64,000 nucleotides of DNA, taken from Rebecca billardiae RCC1528. Lineage: Eukaryota > Haptophyta. How positions within the stretch are numbered: the stretch's first letter is position 1; each line of letters starts with the position of its first letter. The stretch lies in assembly GCA_965240325.2 (NCBI GenBank), contig OZ251223.1:3038001-3102000 (forward strand), given 5' to 3'. The position numbers and the translations under genes are program-made. Below the pieces are notes generated by a model. That model searched no databases. It saw only the letters and a program-made list of their open reading frames with translations, and was not told the DNA's origin. This document shows positions 33,957-44,100 of this stretch, piece by piece.

Positions 33957-36900
33957 ATGTGGGCGCGGATGATGCCGGATCCGTCGCCACAGCAGAAGGC
34001 GGCGCGCCTGCTGGAGCGCCTGGCTCCCGACGCGGGGAGCGCCGATGGACGCGAGGCGCTCGAATCGCTCAAGGAGCTCGCAGGCTCGGAGTGCATCCGC
34101 GTCTCTGGCGGCGAGCACGGGGCGATCGCAACGGTACTGGCGCTCTTGGGGCAGGGCGATACGCAGCTATCGCGCGACGCGCTCGACGTCCTGGTCAACC
34201 TGCTCGACCCGAAGGTGCCGTCTTCCGACCGCGACGCCGCTCGTGAAAAGTCTGCGCATAACGTGGACGCCTTCCTCGAGATCGCGGCGCCGGTGTCCCA
34301 GGTTCTGGGCGTGCTGGAAGAGGAGGACATGTACGTGCGCTACAATGCCACGCAGCTGATGCTCTGCGTGCTCGGCGCCGACCGCGGCCGCGTGCAGGGC
34401 TACCTGCTCGCCGATCCGATGGGCGTCGCAGCAGCAACGGAGCTGCTCTCGGATCGACGCGAGGTGGTGCGGAACGACGCGCTGCTGCTCCTCGCGGAGC
34501 TGACGCGCGAGAGCTCCGAGATCCAGCGCATCGTCGCGTTCCAGGGTGCCTTCGAGCGCCTGCTCGACATCATCGCCGAGGAGTCTGACGCCGGCGGCTC
34601 TGTGATCGTCGACGACGCGCTGTCGCTGCTCAGCACGCTGCTGCGCGCCAACTCGTCCAACCAGCGCCTCTTCGTCGAGACGGGGTGCGTCGAGCGTCTC
34701 GAGCCGCTCCTTGCGCTCGCAGCTGGTGGCCGACTCGCCTCGGCTCAAACTGTCAGCTCGCAGGTGCGCGCCGTGCCGCGCTGCCTCACGTGGCCGCCTC
34801 GTCGCGCGTGCGCTCGCCGTTTGTGCGTGTGTCTCGCCCTTTGTGCGTGTGTGTGCTCTCTCACCGTGTGGCCACTCCCCGCACGCGCGTGCGCGTGCTC
34901 TCCGCGCCGCGCAGGTGTGCGCATGTGACGTCGTGCGCGCGCTTGTCGACGAGCCGCCGAGCTCGGTGGCCATGCGCGCGAAGGGCGGCAGCTCGGCCGC
35001 CGACAGCCTCGACGCTGCAATGGCGCAGGCAGACATGGCGACCGTGCAAGACTGCCGCACGCGCGTGGGCGCGTGCGGCATGCTCGCACGCCTCGTGCAC
35101 CTCGCGACGTCGCCGTCGACATCGACGGAGCCGGTGCTGCGCCAGTCAGCCATGCTCGCCCTCGCCTCCGCGATCGCCGAGCACGAGGCCAACCAGCGGC
35201 TCCTGCTGGAGATGCGTGTGCTCGTCTCCGCCGATCGGACCGAGTCGGCGCCGCTTCGCTTCCTCGCACTCGCACTGCGGGGAGCGACGCGCGCGGCCGT
35301 CGAGCCGCCGCTGGCGGTGCTCCGGGGCCTCCTGGGCAGAAGCCCGCATGCGCAGCTCACGCTCGCCGCGACGCTCGCCCCCATGCCCACGGGTGTCTCG
35401 GCCGACGGCGGCGGCGCGCCGCAGCTCGAGCCGAGCTTTGCGCGCACGCTCGCGCGTGCGCTGCTCAGCACCGGCGGTGGCGACGGAGGCGGCCCGACGC
35501 CGCCGAGCGCGTCGCAGGCGCAGCTGGCCGCCGAGGTGCTGTGCGCGCTGGTACGCGACAACGACGACGCCAAGCAGCTCCTCATGCGCACGCCCGTCGA
35601 CGCCAGCCTCGAGGACGCAGGTGCAGCCGCCAACGGCCGCACGACGTCGTCAGCCGACGGCCTGCTGGCGCGCATGTGCGGCGCGCTGCTGAGTCTCGGG
35701 ACAGCCGTGGACGCGGCGGACTCGGAGCACGCCGACACGCAGCGCCTGACGGCGCAGCGCCACGCCCTGCTGCGCGCATGCTCCGAGCTCGTACGCGACT
35801 GCCCGGCGGCGGCGAGCGCGCTCTGCGCCGACGCTGCTGTTGTGAGCATGCTCGTCAGCGCGTGCTCGCAGCCAGCGGCGGCAGGCGCCGAGGCAGAGGC
35901 GCACGCGCACACGCAGGGGCAGGCGGTACGCGCTCGCGCGTGCGCGCGTGCGCTCCACCCCCGGCGCGCCCGTCGAGCGGGCGCACGCCTCTGGCGCCGC
36001 CTCCTCGCCGAGCGCTGACGCATCTGTGCCCGCGCCTCGCGCGTTCGCGCGCACAGGCGCTGGTGCTTGGCCATTGCCTTCTCGCCGTGTCCAGCACGGC
36101 GCAGGACGACGCGGCCGTCGTGGCGGCGCGCGCGGCTCTGGTCGAGGCCCTGGTCGCGCACACGGGTGCGCAGGATGCGCTCAGAGCCGCGCTCGACCGC
36201 GTCCGCGCCTCGCGTCAGTTTGTGGGCGCGCGCGATGCCGCGTACGCACTCGCCCGCGGCCTGCTGCGGCCCGGGGAGGCGGCCGAAGGCGACGGCGCGG
36301 TGGTGCCCCCGCTCGGCCCGCTCCCGTTGTACGCGCCCTCGAGCGTGCGCCAGTACGAGGAGACGTGCGCCGACGTGCAGCAGGCCATGCTCACGCTGTA
36401 CGCCGAGCCTCCCGCCCCGCTCGACGCACCGATCCCCTTCACGAGCGGCGCGGCCGAGCTGCCCGCGCAGCGCTCGCCCGCGGCGGCGAGCTCGCCCAAG
36501 GCCGGGGGTGCGCTCTCGCCCAAGGCCGCAGCCATGGCCGACGCTGTGTTCGAAGCGCACCAACCCGCCGCCTCTGCCCAGCCGGTGCTGGTCGAGCCGC
36601 CGCCCGTCTTCGTGCCGCCGCGCGCCTCCGAGGACGACGAGGACGAGGACGAGGACGAGGAGTGCTCTGACGAGGACGAGCGAGCCGGGCCAGCGGGCGC
36701 CGGGCTGGGCGGCCTCGCGTGCAGCACGCTCGCCGCGCACAGCGAGGCGTCCTCCGCGGCGACGCTCGACTCGTACAAGCAGCTCATCCGCGAGCAGGAC
36801 AACGAGCTGCGCGCCGCGCAGGTGGACGTGTCCGCGCTGCGCGTCACCGTGGACACGGCGAACGCGAGGTACCTCGAGGCGGCGGGCTCGGCCAAGCGCG

Positions 36901-38615
36901 CGTCGGTTGGCGTGGCCGCCCTCCGCGCCGCGCTCGCGGACGCGGACGCAGAGGCGAGCGCTATGGCCGAGCGGGCGAGCGCTCTCGCGGCCGCAGCCGC
37001 GTCGAGCGCGGACGCGCACACGCTCGATGCTGCCGCCGAGGAGGTGGCGGCCGCGGCCAGCGCAGCCGCAGCCGCTGACGCGGCCGCGAAGAGCCTGGGT
37101 GCCGAGGCAGCGCAGCTCCGCACCGAGCTCGAGAGCGCACGCGGCCGGATCGCCCGGCTGGAGGCGGACGCGGCAGCCGCCGCGCTCGCGGCACCTCCCG
37201 CGGCGGGCGCGGTGGCGAACGGCAGCGCGGGCTGCGGCGCGCACGAGGAGCTGCAGCCTGCGTCTGTGCTCTTTGCGGACACGCCGGCCACGCCCTCGCT
37301 GCCGCTCGGCGCGCACGCTGATCTCGGGGCGGCGGTCGAGCGCGCGGCGGCGGAGGCGCGCGCATCCGCGCAGGCCGAGCTCCGCGAGCAGCATGCCGCG
37401 GAGCTGGCCGAGGCGGAGCGCGCTGCCGTCGAGGCTCGTGCCGTGGCCGTCGAGCGCGCCGCGGCGGAGGCGCGCGCCGCGGCGCAGGCCGAGCTCCGCG
37501 AGCAGGGTGCTGCGGAGGTCGCCGCCGCCGAGCGTGCCGCCGCGGAGGCCCGCGACGCCGCCGTTGCGTCGGCGGCCCAGGCCGCAGCGGCAGAGGCCCG
37601 CGCGGCCGTGGAGGCGGAGCTCAATGAGCGGCATGCTGCGGAGCTCGCTGCGGCGGAGCGCGCCGCTGCCGAGGCTCGCGACGCAGCCATCGCGTCAGCA
37701 GTCGAGCGCGCGTCTGCGGAGGCGCGCGCGGCCGCAGAGGCGGAGCTGGGCGCTGCGCACTCCGCCCAGCTCGCAGCCGCCGAGCGCTCGCGGTTGGAAG
37801 CAAGCGACACGGCGCTCTCGGCCGCCGCCGAGCGCGCGGCCGCCGAAGCACGCGCGGCCGCCGAGGTGGAGCTCGGCGCCCAGCACGCAGCGGCGCTCAG
37901 CGAGGCTGAGCGTGCCGCCTCGCAAGCGCGCGACGAGGCGGTAGCTGCGGCCGCGCAGAGGGCGGAAGCGGAGACGCGAGCCGCCGTGCACGCCGAGCTA
38001 TCTGAGCGGCATGCCGCGGAGCTCGCCGCCGCCGAGCGCGCCGCAGCCGAGGCGGGAGACGCGGCGCGCACCGAGCAGCAGCAGCTCTCGGCGCAGCTCA
38101 CCCAGCTGCGCGCCGAGCGCGATGCTCTCGCGGCATCCAACGCGGGCGGCGCCTCTGCCGCGGACGAGCGCGTGCGCGCGCTCGAGGAGCAGATGCGGCT
38201 ACATGAAGAGCACGCAGCCACGCAGCACGCCGAGATCACGCGGCTCGCGGAGGCTGAGGAGCGCGCGCGCACCGAGCTCGAGCGCGCTGTGGCCGAGGCC
38301 GAGCGCGCGCGCGTGCAGTGCGACGTGGCAGAAACCGCGCTGCGGGGCAAGTCGGACGCCCTGCGTGAGCTCGAGGAGGAGCACGAGGAGCTGCTGTGCT
38401 GCCTCGCCGAGCAGGACATGCAGTGCACTGCGTTGCAGGAGCGCCTCACTGCCCACGGTGTGCCGCTTCCGTTCCCACTCACCCCTGGTGGGAGCGCAGG
38501 CACGCCTCTACTTCAGGCAAGCCACGATGTGTCGCAGTCCTCACCGATGCCGAGCGCGGGGTGCGTGTCCGTGTCAACGCCATCGTCGGCGGCTATGGTA
38601 CCAGGCTTGCGGTGA
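33957..38615 (+). CDS. USO1: General vesicular transport factor p115/USO1
   Basis: This is the golgin-type tether that docks ER-derived vesicles at the cis-Golgi through Rab1 and SNAREs. Exons 33957-34763, 34915-35925 and 36057-38615 are all in phase 0 and give 1458 residues. The armadillo head (about 1-620) carries the family hallmark: YVRYNATQLMLCVL, then PMGVAAATELLSDRREVVRN, DALLLLAELTRESSEIQRIV, AFQGAFERLLDIIAEE and LLRANSSNQRLF. An acidic linker (EDDEDEDEDEECSDEDE) sits at about 798-814. The long coiled coil (about 840-1390) is built of Ala/Glu/Arg repeats, with about seven units of 36-40 residues like RHAAELAAAERAAAEARD. The total is some 500 residues longer than usual for the family because of this expansion. 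The C-terminus (EEHEELLCCLAEQDMQ) matches the family end. Confidence 0.9.
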
Positions 38616-38810
38616 GCGTCGGAGGGTGCCAGGCACTAAAGAGCTAGCGCCCTACTTTAGAGTCGTCGTCGTCGTCGCGTCGCGATGTAGTCGTGACACT
38701 AATTCTCGCGTAGTAAGCTATGTTAAAATTTTTATAATAGAGTCTAGAGATCGAGAGACTATAGAGCACTAATCATTCTCGCGTGAGTCGTAAGCTATAT
38801 ATATATATGT

Positions 38811-38859
<49 letters not shown>

Positions 38860-39099
38860 GAGAATACTAGAGAGAGAGCAGGTCAGTTCGATCATCGGCA
38901 TACAGATTACAGTGACTGTAGTAGTCGTGAATAGTCGTAGTATTCTCGGAGATTTAAGATACATCAAAACAACCGATGACGACGAGTGTCTAGCAGCGAC
39001 ACTGACATCCAGCTCGCTTTGGATCACCGCCAACCTTGAGCTGTCGGCGGGCTCGGCGGCGGGCGCCGCATGTCGCACAGCAGTCCTGCTGATCATTGA
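38616..39099. other. Convergent spacer with (AG)n
   Basis: It lies between the 3' ends of p115 and the ZIP transporter. The only notable feature is (AG)n at 38812-38858, preceded by (TA)6. Confidence 0.7.
38812..38858. repeat. (AG)n microsatellite, about 23 units
   Basis: A perfect AG tract following a short TA run. Confidence 0.97.
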
Positions 39100-40206
39100 T
39101 CATGACGATGAATGATGATGATGATCGTCATGATGAGGAGCATCCACCGCTCCGCCGAGCTCGCAGTGCTCGTGATTGAGCAGCACGAGTCCGACAGCCG
39201 TTGCGCCGATGATGAAGCTGGCAAGCCCAGCGATGCGCGGCCCGATCTGCTCCACGCCAAGCAGCCGGGGAACGCACTCTGACAGCGCGGTGTAGAGGTA
39301 CACACCCGCGCCAACGGCGAGGACAATGCCGATCGCCATGGGCGAGGGCTGAGCCCGGAGCGCGAGAATCGCGCCGACAAAGACGGTGAGCCCCGAGATG
39401 AAGTTGAATGCCAGTGCGCGCTTGGGAGCCAGCCTGACGATGCTGGTGAGCACGAGGTAGTCGGACAGCTCCTGTGGCAGCTCGTGCGCCACTGTACTGA
39501 GCAGTACGACCCAGCCAAACGAGGCATTGCAAGCGCTGAAAGCCGCGCCGATGAATATGCCGTCCGTCACGTTGTGGAACGCATCCCCGACGAGAATTGC
39601 GATTGCAACGCGTACGCGCGCGCGGATATTTGAGCTCTGCGCATGCTCATCATCCAGCCCAGACTCCTTGTCCACGATTGCTGCGTCAGAGGTCGGCGCA
39701 TGCGCGCCGTGTGCATGCAGCCGGTGTGGCATGGCGAGTGAGACCAAGGTGTCCACGACCATGACAGAAAACACGCCAGAAAGAAGACCTGCCGCCCACA
39801 CCCACGAGTGTTCGTCCTCCGCCTGCTGCGTGTCGATCAGGTGCATTGCCTCCGCCAGCAGCAGGAGCACAGCAGCGCAGAGGAGTGTGCCTGCGGCAAA
39901 ACCACTCGTTACGGCAGAGAGCAGCGTGGAATGCGCGTGCTTGACCTGCGTGGGAATGGCAAGCATAAGGACGCCTACAAACGTGACAACACTCACCACC
40001 GCACACGAGGCCATCGCACCCGACCAGGCCTCTCTGCTTGGCGCATGAGCATGCGCGCCGTGTCCGCTGCCATGCTCGTGGTCATGGTCGTGGCCCAGGG
40101 CAAGCTGTGTTGTGTCTTCGTGCGACTCGTTGTGCGCTGTGGTAAGCGCTGCAAGAGATAATAGCGCCAGGCTGAAGCAGGCCGCCGCGAGATGCTGCAC
40201 ACGCAT
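39100..40206 (-). CDS. ZIP-family (SLC39, LIV-1-like) zinc/divalent-metal transporter
   Basis: The 368-residue membrane protein imports zinc or related metals into the cytosol. Residues 1-24 are a signal peptide, followed by a His-rich lumenal or extracellular stretch (GHDHDHEHGSGHGAHAH). About eight hydrophobic segments follow. The metal-site motifs of transmembrane helices 4 and 5 are present: DAFHNVTDGIFIGAA (HNxxDG) and VAHELPQELSDY (HExPQE, as in LIV-1 members). A His-rich loop (HRLHAHGAHAP) lies between helices 3 and 4, and the C-terminus ends in HHDDHHHHSSS. Single exon. Which membrane it occupies (plasma membrane, Golgi or ER) cannot be told. Confidence 0.92.
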   Translation of the reverse strand: MRVQHLAAACFSLALLSLAALTTAHNESHEDTTQLALGHDHDHEHGSGHGAHAHAPSREAWSGAMASCAVVSVVTFVGVLMLAIPTQVKHAHSTLLSAVTSGFAAGTLLCAAVLLLLAEAMHLIDTQQAEDEHSWVWAAGLLSGVFSVMVVDTLVSLAMPHRLHAHGAHAPTSDAAIVDKESGLDDEHAQSSNIRARVRVAIAILVGDAFHNVTDGIFIGAAFSACNASFGWVVLLSTVAHELPQELSDYLVLTSIVRLAPKRALAFNFISGLTVFVGAILALRAQPSPMAIGIVLAVGAGVYLYTALSECVPRLLGVEQIGPRIAGLASFIIGATAVGLVLLNHEHCELGGAVDAPHHDDHHHHSSS

Positions 40207-40624
40207 GGGTGCTCGTCGAGTGTTCGAGTGGACGGCCAGGGGGCGGAAGGGGAACGCCGCCGACTTTTGATGGCCGAGGCTGGCGAGGCACGGTCCTGGT
40301 GAGCAGCAGAATGATGAGTGCTTCGGCCGTTAGCTTATCGGCCGGACGTGAGATCCCGGACTACTCATCAGGTCTCCTGATTCGTCGTCGTCGGCAGTGC
40401 CCGATCGTCGACAAAGTCGGCGTTGGCAGTGGCAGAGCATACTGTAGCCTGAACCACGATCGAATGGCCTGAGCGCGGCCTTGAGCTGCTGGAGCGCGAT
40501 CCACCTGCGCTGCGCTGCTCTGCCTGCTCGCATGGACCTGCTAGTGCTGTGCCCCGAGCGAGGGCGAGGCGGTGCTGAGGTCCGGATGTCAGTCACTAAT
40601 GTCAGACGGCAGTCTAGTAGCGAG

Positions 40625-40676
40625 TACAGTTTAACTAAGAATAAGAGACGCACACAGCTCAGGCAGGCGAGATTAC
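40625..40676 (+). repeat. R3 repeat motif, copy 2
   Basis: Starts TACAGTTTAACTAAGAATAA, then GAGACGCACACAGCTCAGGC and AGGCGAGATT. About 95 percent identical by eye to copy 3. Confidence 0.9.
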
Positions 40677-41070
40677 AGTTAACCATGATTTAATGAGAGG
40701 CGCGTTGCCGCACCTCATCGAGGCGGCTGATTGTGACAGCAAGAACGGCCGCCCCGCGCTCGGAGGCACGCGCGCTCGAGAGCGCGCTCTGACACCACAC
40801 GGGGAGGGTGCTGCACCTGGAATAACCTGCTGGATTTTATACGCGGAGCTTCTTTCCGCTGCTCACTTTGTCGTCTTGCATGATACCGTTTATTTATTGT
40901 TTATTTATAACGTGCGTAAGGCTCACCGGGTGGCAGGTTGCCGCGCCCGTCCTTCATCGCACAGGCTCGGTACATACAACTGGCCGCGAGCTTTATCAAT
41001 CATATTCTGCGGTCGCAAAGCTGTCTTCGACTCCATCCAACCTTGGGCAAGCTCGCTTGTTAACTTAAAT

Positions 41071-41121
41071 ATACAGTTTACTAAGAATAAGAGACGCACA
41101 CAGCTCAGGCAGGCGAGATTG
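41071..41121 (+). repeat. R3 repeat motif, copy 3
   Basis: Starts TATACAGTTTACTAAGAATA, then AGAGACGCACACAGCTCAGG and CAGGCGAGATT. Same orientation as copy 2 and 445 bp from it. Confidence 0.9.
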
Positions 41122-41171
41122 ACGCCCGAGTTCCGATGTTAGTCGGTCACAGCAGAGAATGCGTCCCAGTA

Positions 41172-41451
41172 CTAATGAGCACCATTTGCGAACGACTGCG
41201 ATTGGTGGGCAGCTGCGGTGCGACGCGCAGCGCTCTTCTCATCGTCGTCGGAGTCCATCGTCCCTGTGCCTCGCAGACGCTGCCTCTCCGTGTCGGCATG
41301 GCCAGCCTGCCGCCCGCTCATGCCCATGGCGGCCATGGTTGTGATGGTTGAGACTGGCTGCGCCCCGCTCTCAGCCTCTCCATCCACCTGCTCAGCGTCG
41401 CTGCCCTTCTCATGACCGGACGCCGCGACCGCGTCGAGCCGCCACCGTTGG

Positions 41452-41484
<33 letters not shown>

Positions 41485-42512
41485 GCTCGTGCCCAGGTGA
41501 GCACCAGCAGGCCTGTGCACACGAGCGCCGCGCCCGCTGCCACCTTCAGGGTGAACTGCTCGCCGAGCACGAGCGCGCCGAGCACCGCGGCGAACACGAG
41601 CTGCAATGGGTTAAATGCGGCAACGAAGACGGCGGATGAGTTCGCATTGCACCAGGCGAGACACGCGTAGTTGAAGGCCGAGGTGATGAGCACCACATAA
41701 CCGAGGGCGAACCACGCCTGGCGCGGCAGCACCCACCAGCTCGCAGGCAGCCGCGCGGCTGGCAGCGCGAGGACGAGAGCCGCTGCGGTGAACGCGTTGC
41801 TCCAGGCGGCGAGAGTGATCGGCGCCATGGGCGACGTGTCAAGCACGCGGCGCTGCAGCAGCGGGAAGACCGAGCCGCCGACGCAGAAGGCGAGCGCGTA
41901 CGCGTTGCCCACGACGAGATCATGCACACTTCTCGCGCCAGGGTCGGCGTCATGCTGTGCTCGGACGAGGGCAAGGCCGCCAAGCACGGCTACGCACAGC
42001 CCGCTTGCCTTGTACCGTCCAGCCGCCGATCCAAGCGCGAGTAGCTCGATGCCCGCGGCGTGGCCGAGGAGCATCGTCGACGCGGGCATCAGCGCGGCCA
42101 GCACCGAGGCATTGAGGACCGAGATGTGCTTGAGGGAGGCCAGCATGAAGGTTTGGCCGCAGCCGTGCGACACGCCGATCGCGCAGAGCACGCTGATATC
42201 GCGCGCGTGGGGCCACGCCGACGCGCCGCACAGGTGGGCCGCAACGAAGAGGATGGACGCGCCCAGCACATCGCGCTCCAACGCAAATACGAGAGGATGG
42301 ACGCGCGAATCGCGCATTGCAGCGCCGCACAGCACGGTGCTCACCGCGAAGCCAAGCTGCACGAGCGTAAGTACGGCGACGACGGCGGCGGTGCGTCCCT
42401 GCGAGCGCGCTTCCTCAGCGCGATCATCTCCGGCCGAGTGCGCTAGAATCGGCGCCTCGTCCTCTTGTCCATGCAAGCTGGCGGACATCGTGTTCAGCTT
42501 GCATGGCGGCAA
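41172..42512 (-). CDS. EamA/DMT-superfamily transporter with polyglutamine tail
   Basis: A 446-residue protein with ten hydrophobic helices arranged as two five-helix halves, typical of the drug/metabolite transporter superfamily (plant WAT1-like or nucleotide-sugar-like). Residues 1-40 are a hydrophilic N-terminus. The first half ends near RYKASGLCVAVLGGLALV. The second half contains AFNPLQLVFAAVLGALVLGEQFTL, the EamA repeat's typical helix-loop with a conserved Gly-Glu. After the last helix (AAGAALVCTGLLVLTWA) a cytosolic tail begins with about ten glutamines (CAG tract, 41452-41482) and runs for roughly 100 polar residues. Single exon. An alternative start is Met9. Substrate unknown. It is divergent from the aldolase gene. 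Confidence 0.85.
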
Positions 42513-42588
42513 AAGTCCGCGGTACAGTTTCGCACGCTCTCCGCGAAGAGAGTCCTGGAAACTGGTGACTGGTAATACGGTACAGTTT

Positions 42589-42608
42589 ACTATGTTTTAA
42601 CGTGCACA
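42589..42608 (+). repeat. 20-bp motif ACTATGTTTTAACGTGCACA, copy 1
   Basis: Exact 20-bp match to 56054-56073. Here it directly follows GGTACAGTTT, so it shares the first 13 bases with the R3 motif and then diverges. It lies in the divergent spacer between the EamA transporter and the aldolase. Confidence 0.85.
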
Positions 42609-42772
42609 CTTGGTTAAGGCGTGATTGACGCCATCCAGTAGTCCGTGCGGCTGCGGCTGCGCCTGGATCGCTCGCGTCCACGACGCCGCCCGGCCGCTCT
42701 CCGTCATCGCCGTCCATCACATCACACGCAGTAGAAGTTCGAGTCGTACCCGGGGCCCGGATCGTCATCGAC

Positions 42773-43747
42773 ATGGCCTCGATCCTCACCAAGTCGAAGC
42801 AGTCGCTTCAGGATGGCAAGTGCCTCGTCGCCCACTGGCACTCCTCCGGCTGCCCCATGCTGGCCGAGCGCGTGACAGCCACGAATGATTACGACGTTCT
42901 CATCGTGGACTGCCAGCATGGGCCGATCGACGTCGCGTGTGCTGCTGCGATTATGGCTTCAACGCGTGGAGCGAGTCCATGGGTGCGCCTTCGCGACTTC
43001 ACCCCGGCGCACATCGGCCACCTCATCGACGCTGGCGCGCTCGGCATCATCGCGCCCCTCATCGAGACTGTCGACGATGCTCGCGAGCTCGTTCGGGCGT
43101 CCATGTATCCGCCGCAGGGCACGCGCTCATTCGGCCCGTTCCGTGCGGAGCTCCTCGCGCCCGACTACTTCGCGCGCGCCAACGATTCCATCATGCGTTG
43201 GGCCATGATCGAGACCGCCTCCGCCTTTGAGGCCAGGGCGGAGATCGCAGCTGTCCCAGGCATTGACGGCCTGTTCATTGGCCCGAGCGACCTCGCCCTC
43301 GCCCTCGGCGTCTCGCCGCCTTCGGGCACGCCGACGGACGCGCGCGTGGTTGCAGGTGCGTGGCGCGCGTGGGCTTGCCGACCACCGCCCCCGTTATAGG
43401 CATGGCGATGGCTGCTCATGCGGTCCAAGTCATGAGCCCATGGCTCGAACTCCCAAGTCCCTTCGTCAGCTGAGCTGTGCCGCGGCCGCGCCCTCCCCGA
43501 CCCCCCTCCCCGGCCTTCCGTGTGCGGCGTGGGCGCGACCGTCACAGCGATTGAGAGCGTGCGTGCGGCTGCGCATGCGGCCGGAAAGTACGCAGGTATC
43601 TTCTGCGGCGATGGAGCCTATGCGGGCAAGATGGCTGCCCAGGGCTTCAATCTGGTGATTGCCGGCACCGACCTGGGTATCATGTCGAGTGGCGCGGCGC
43701 ACGAGCTGGCGGCCGCACGCGCACCGATGGTGCCATCGGCGACCTGA
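42773..43747 (+). CDS. HpcH/HpaI-family (class II, metal-dependent) aldolase
   Basis: The 260-residue enzyme belongs to the HpaI aldolase/citrate-lyase family, which cleaves 2-keto-3-deoxy acids to pyruvate plus an aldehyde. Exons 42773-43355 and 43548-43747 join in phase 1 (G then CG gives an Ala codon). Visible family motifs: DVLIVDCQHGPID (active-site His), WVRLRDFTPAHIGHLIDAGA, GIIAPLIETVDDARELV, MIETASAF (metal-binding Glu), GIDGLFIGPSDLALALG (metal-binding Asp) and, in exon 2, GKYAGIFCGDG and GFNLVIAGTDLGIM. No targeting peptide. Length matches the bacterial enzymes (about 255). An intron is present, so it is an established nuclear gene even though the family is mostly bacterial. Confidence 0.9.
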
Positions 43748-44100
43748 CGCGCGTCTTAGACGACTGACGATGCACGTTGAGCTTTGGCGACTGCAGGCCT
43801 CGGTCTCTCGGATGTTCCGTGCGGCTCCGTCGATCGGCGGCGCCTGTTCAGCGGCGGCCGTGCCGCAGTGACGTGCGCTTGCGGCTTGGAGCCAGCCGTG
43901 TGTCAGCAGTGTCATAGACTTCGGACCGTCGGACCCGAGGACTCCGAGGCCCTGCCCCCGCGTCCCCGGGGCTGGTGCATAGTGGTGAGATCGCCACCTC
44001 AGTGACGGGCACCTGCCGGTGGCAGTGAAATAAGTCTTACAGTATAGCAATTTATTTATCATCGGATGACGAGTCAGTCGGTAATCACGACAATATCAGC
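43748..44100. other. Short spacer between aldolase and SLC6 genes
   Basis: 353 bp, same-strand neighbours. No feature recognised apart from an AT-rich stretch (about 44030-44070) near the next start. Confidence 0.6.

Larger units (their letters stand above)
40207..41171. other. Spacer holding two R3 motif copies
   Basis: No gene is supported. The two R3 copies at 40625-40676 and 41071-41121 are direct repeats enclosing about 390 bp, which could be a small insertion with terminal direct repeats. Confidence 0.55.

Noticed and set aside
35073-38615. 1180-codon single-exon reading of the p115 region
   Set aside because: Its first 330 codons are out of frame with the conserved armadillo exon 2; phases instead support exons 34915-35925 and 36057-38615.
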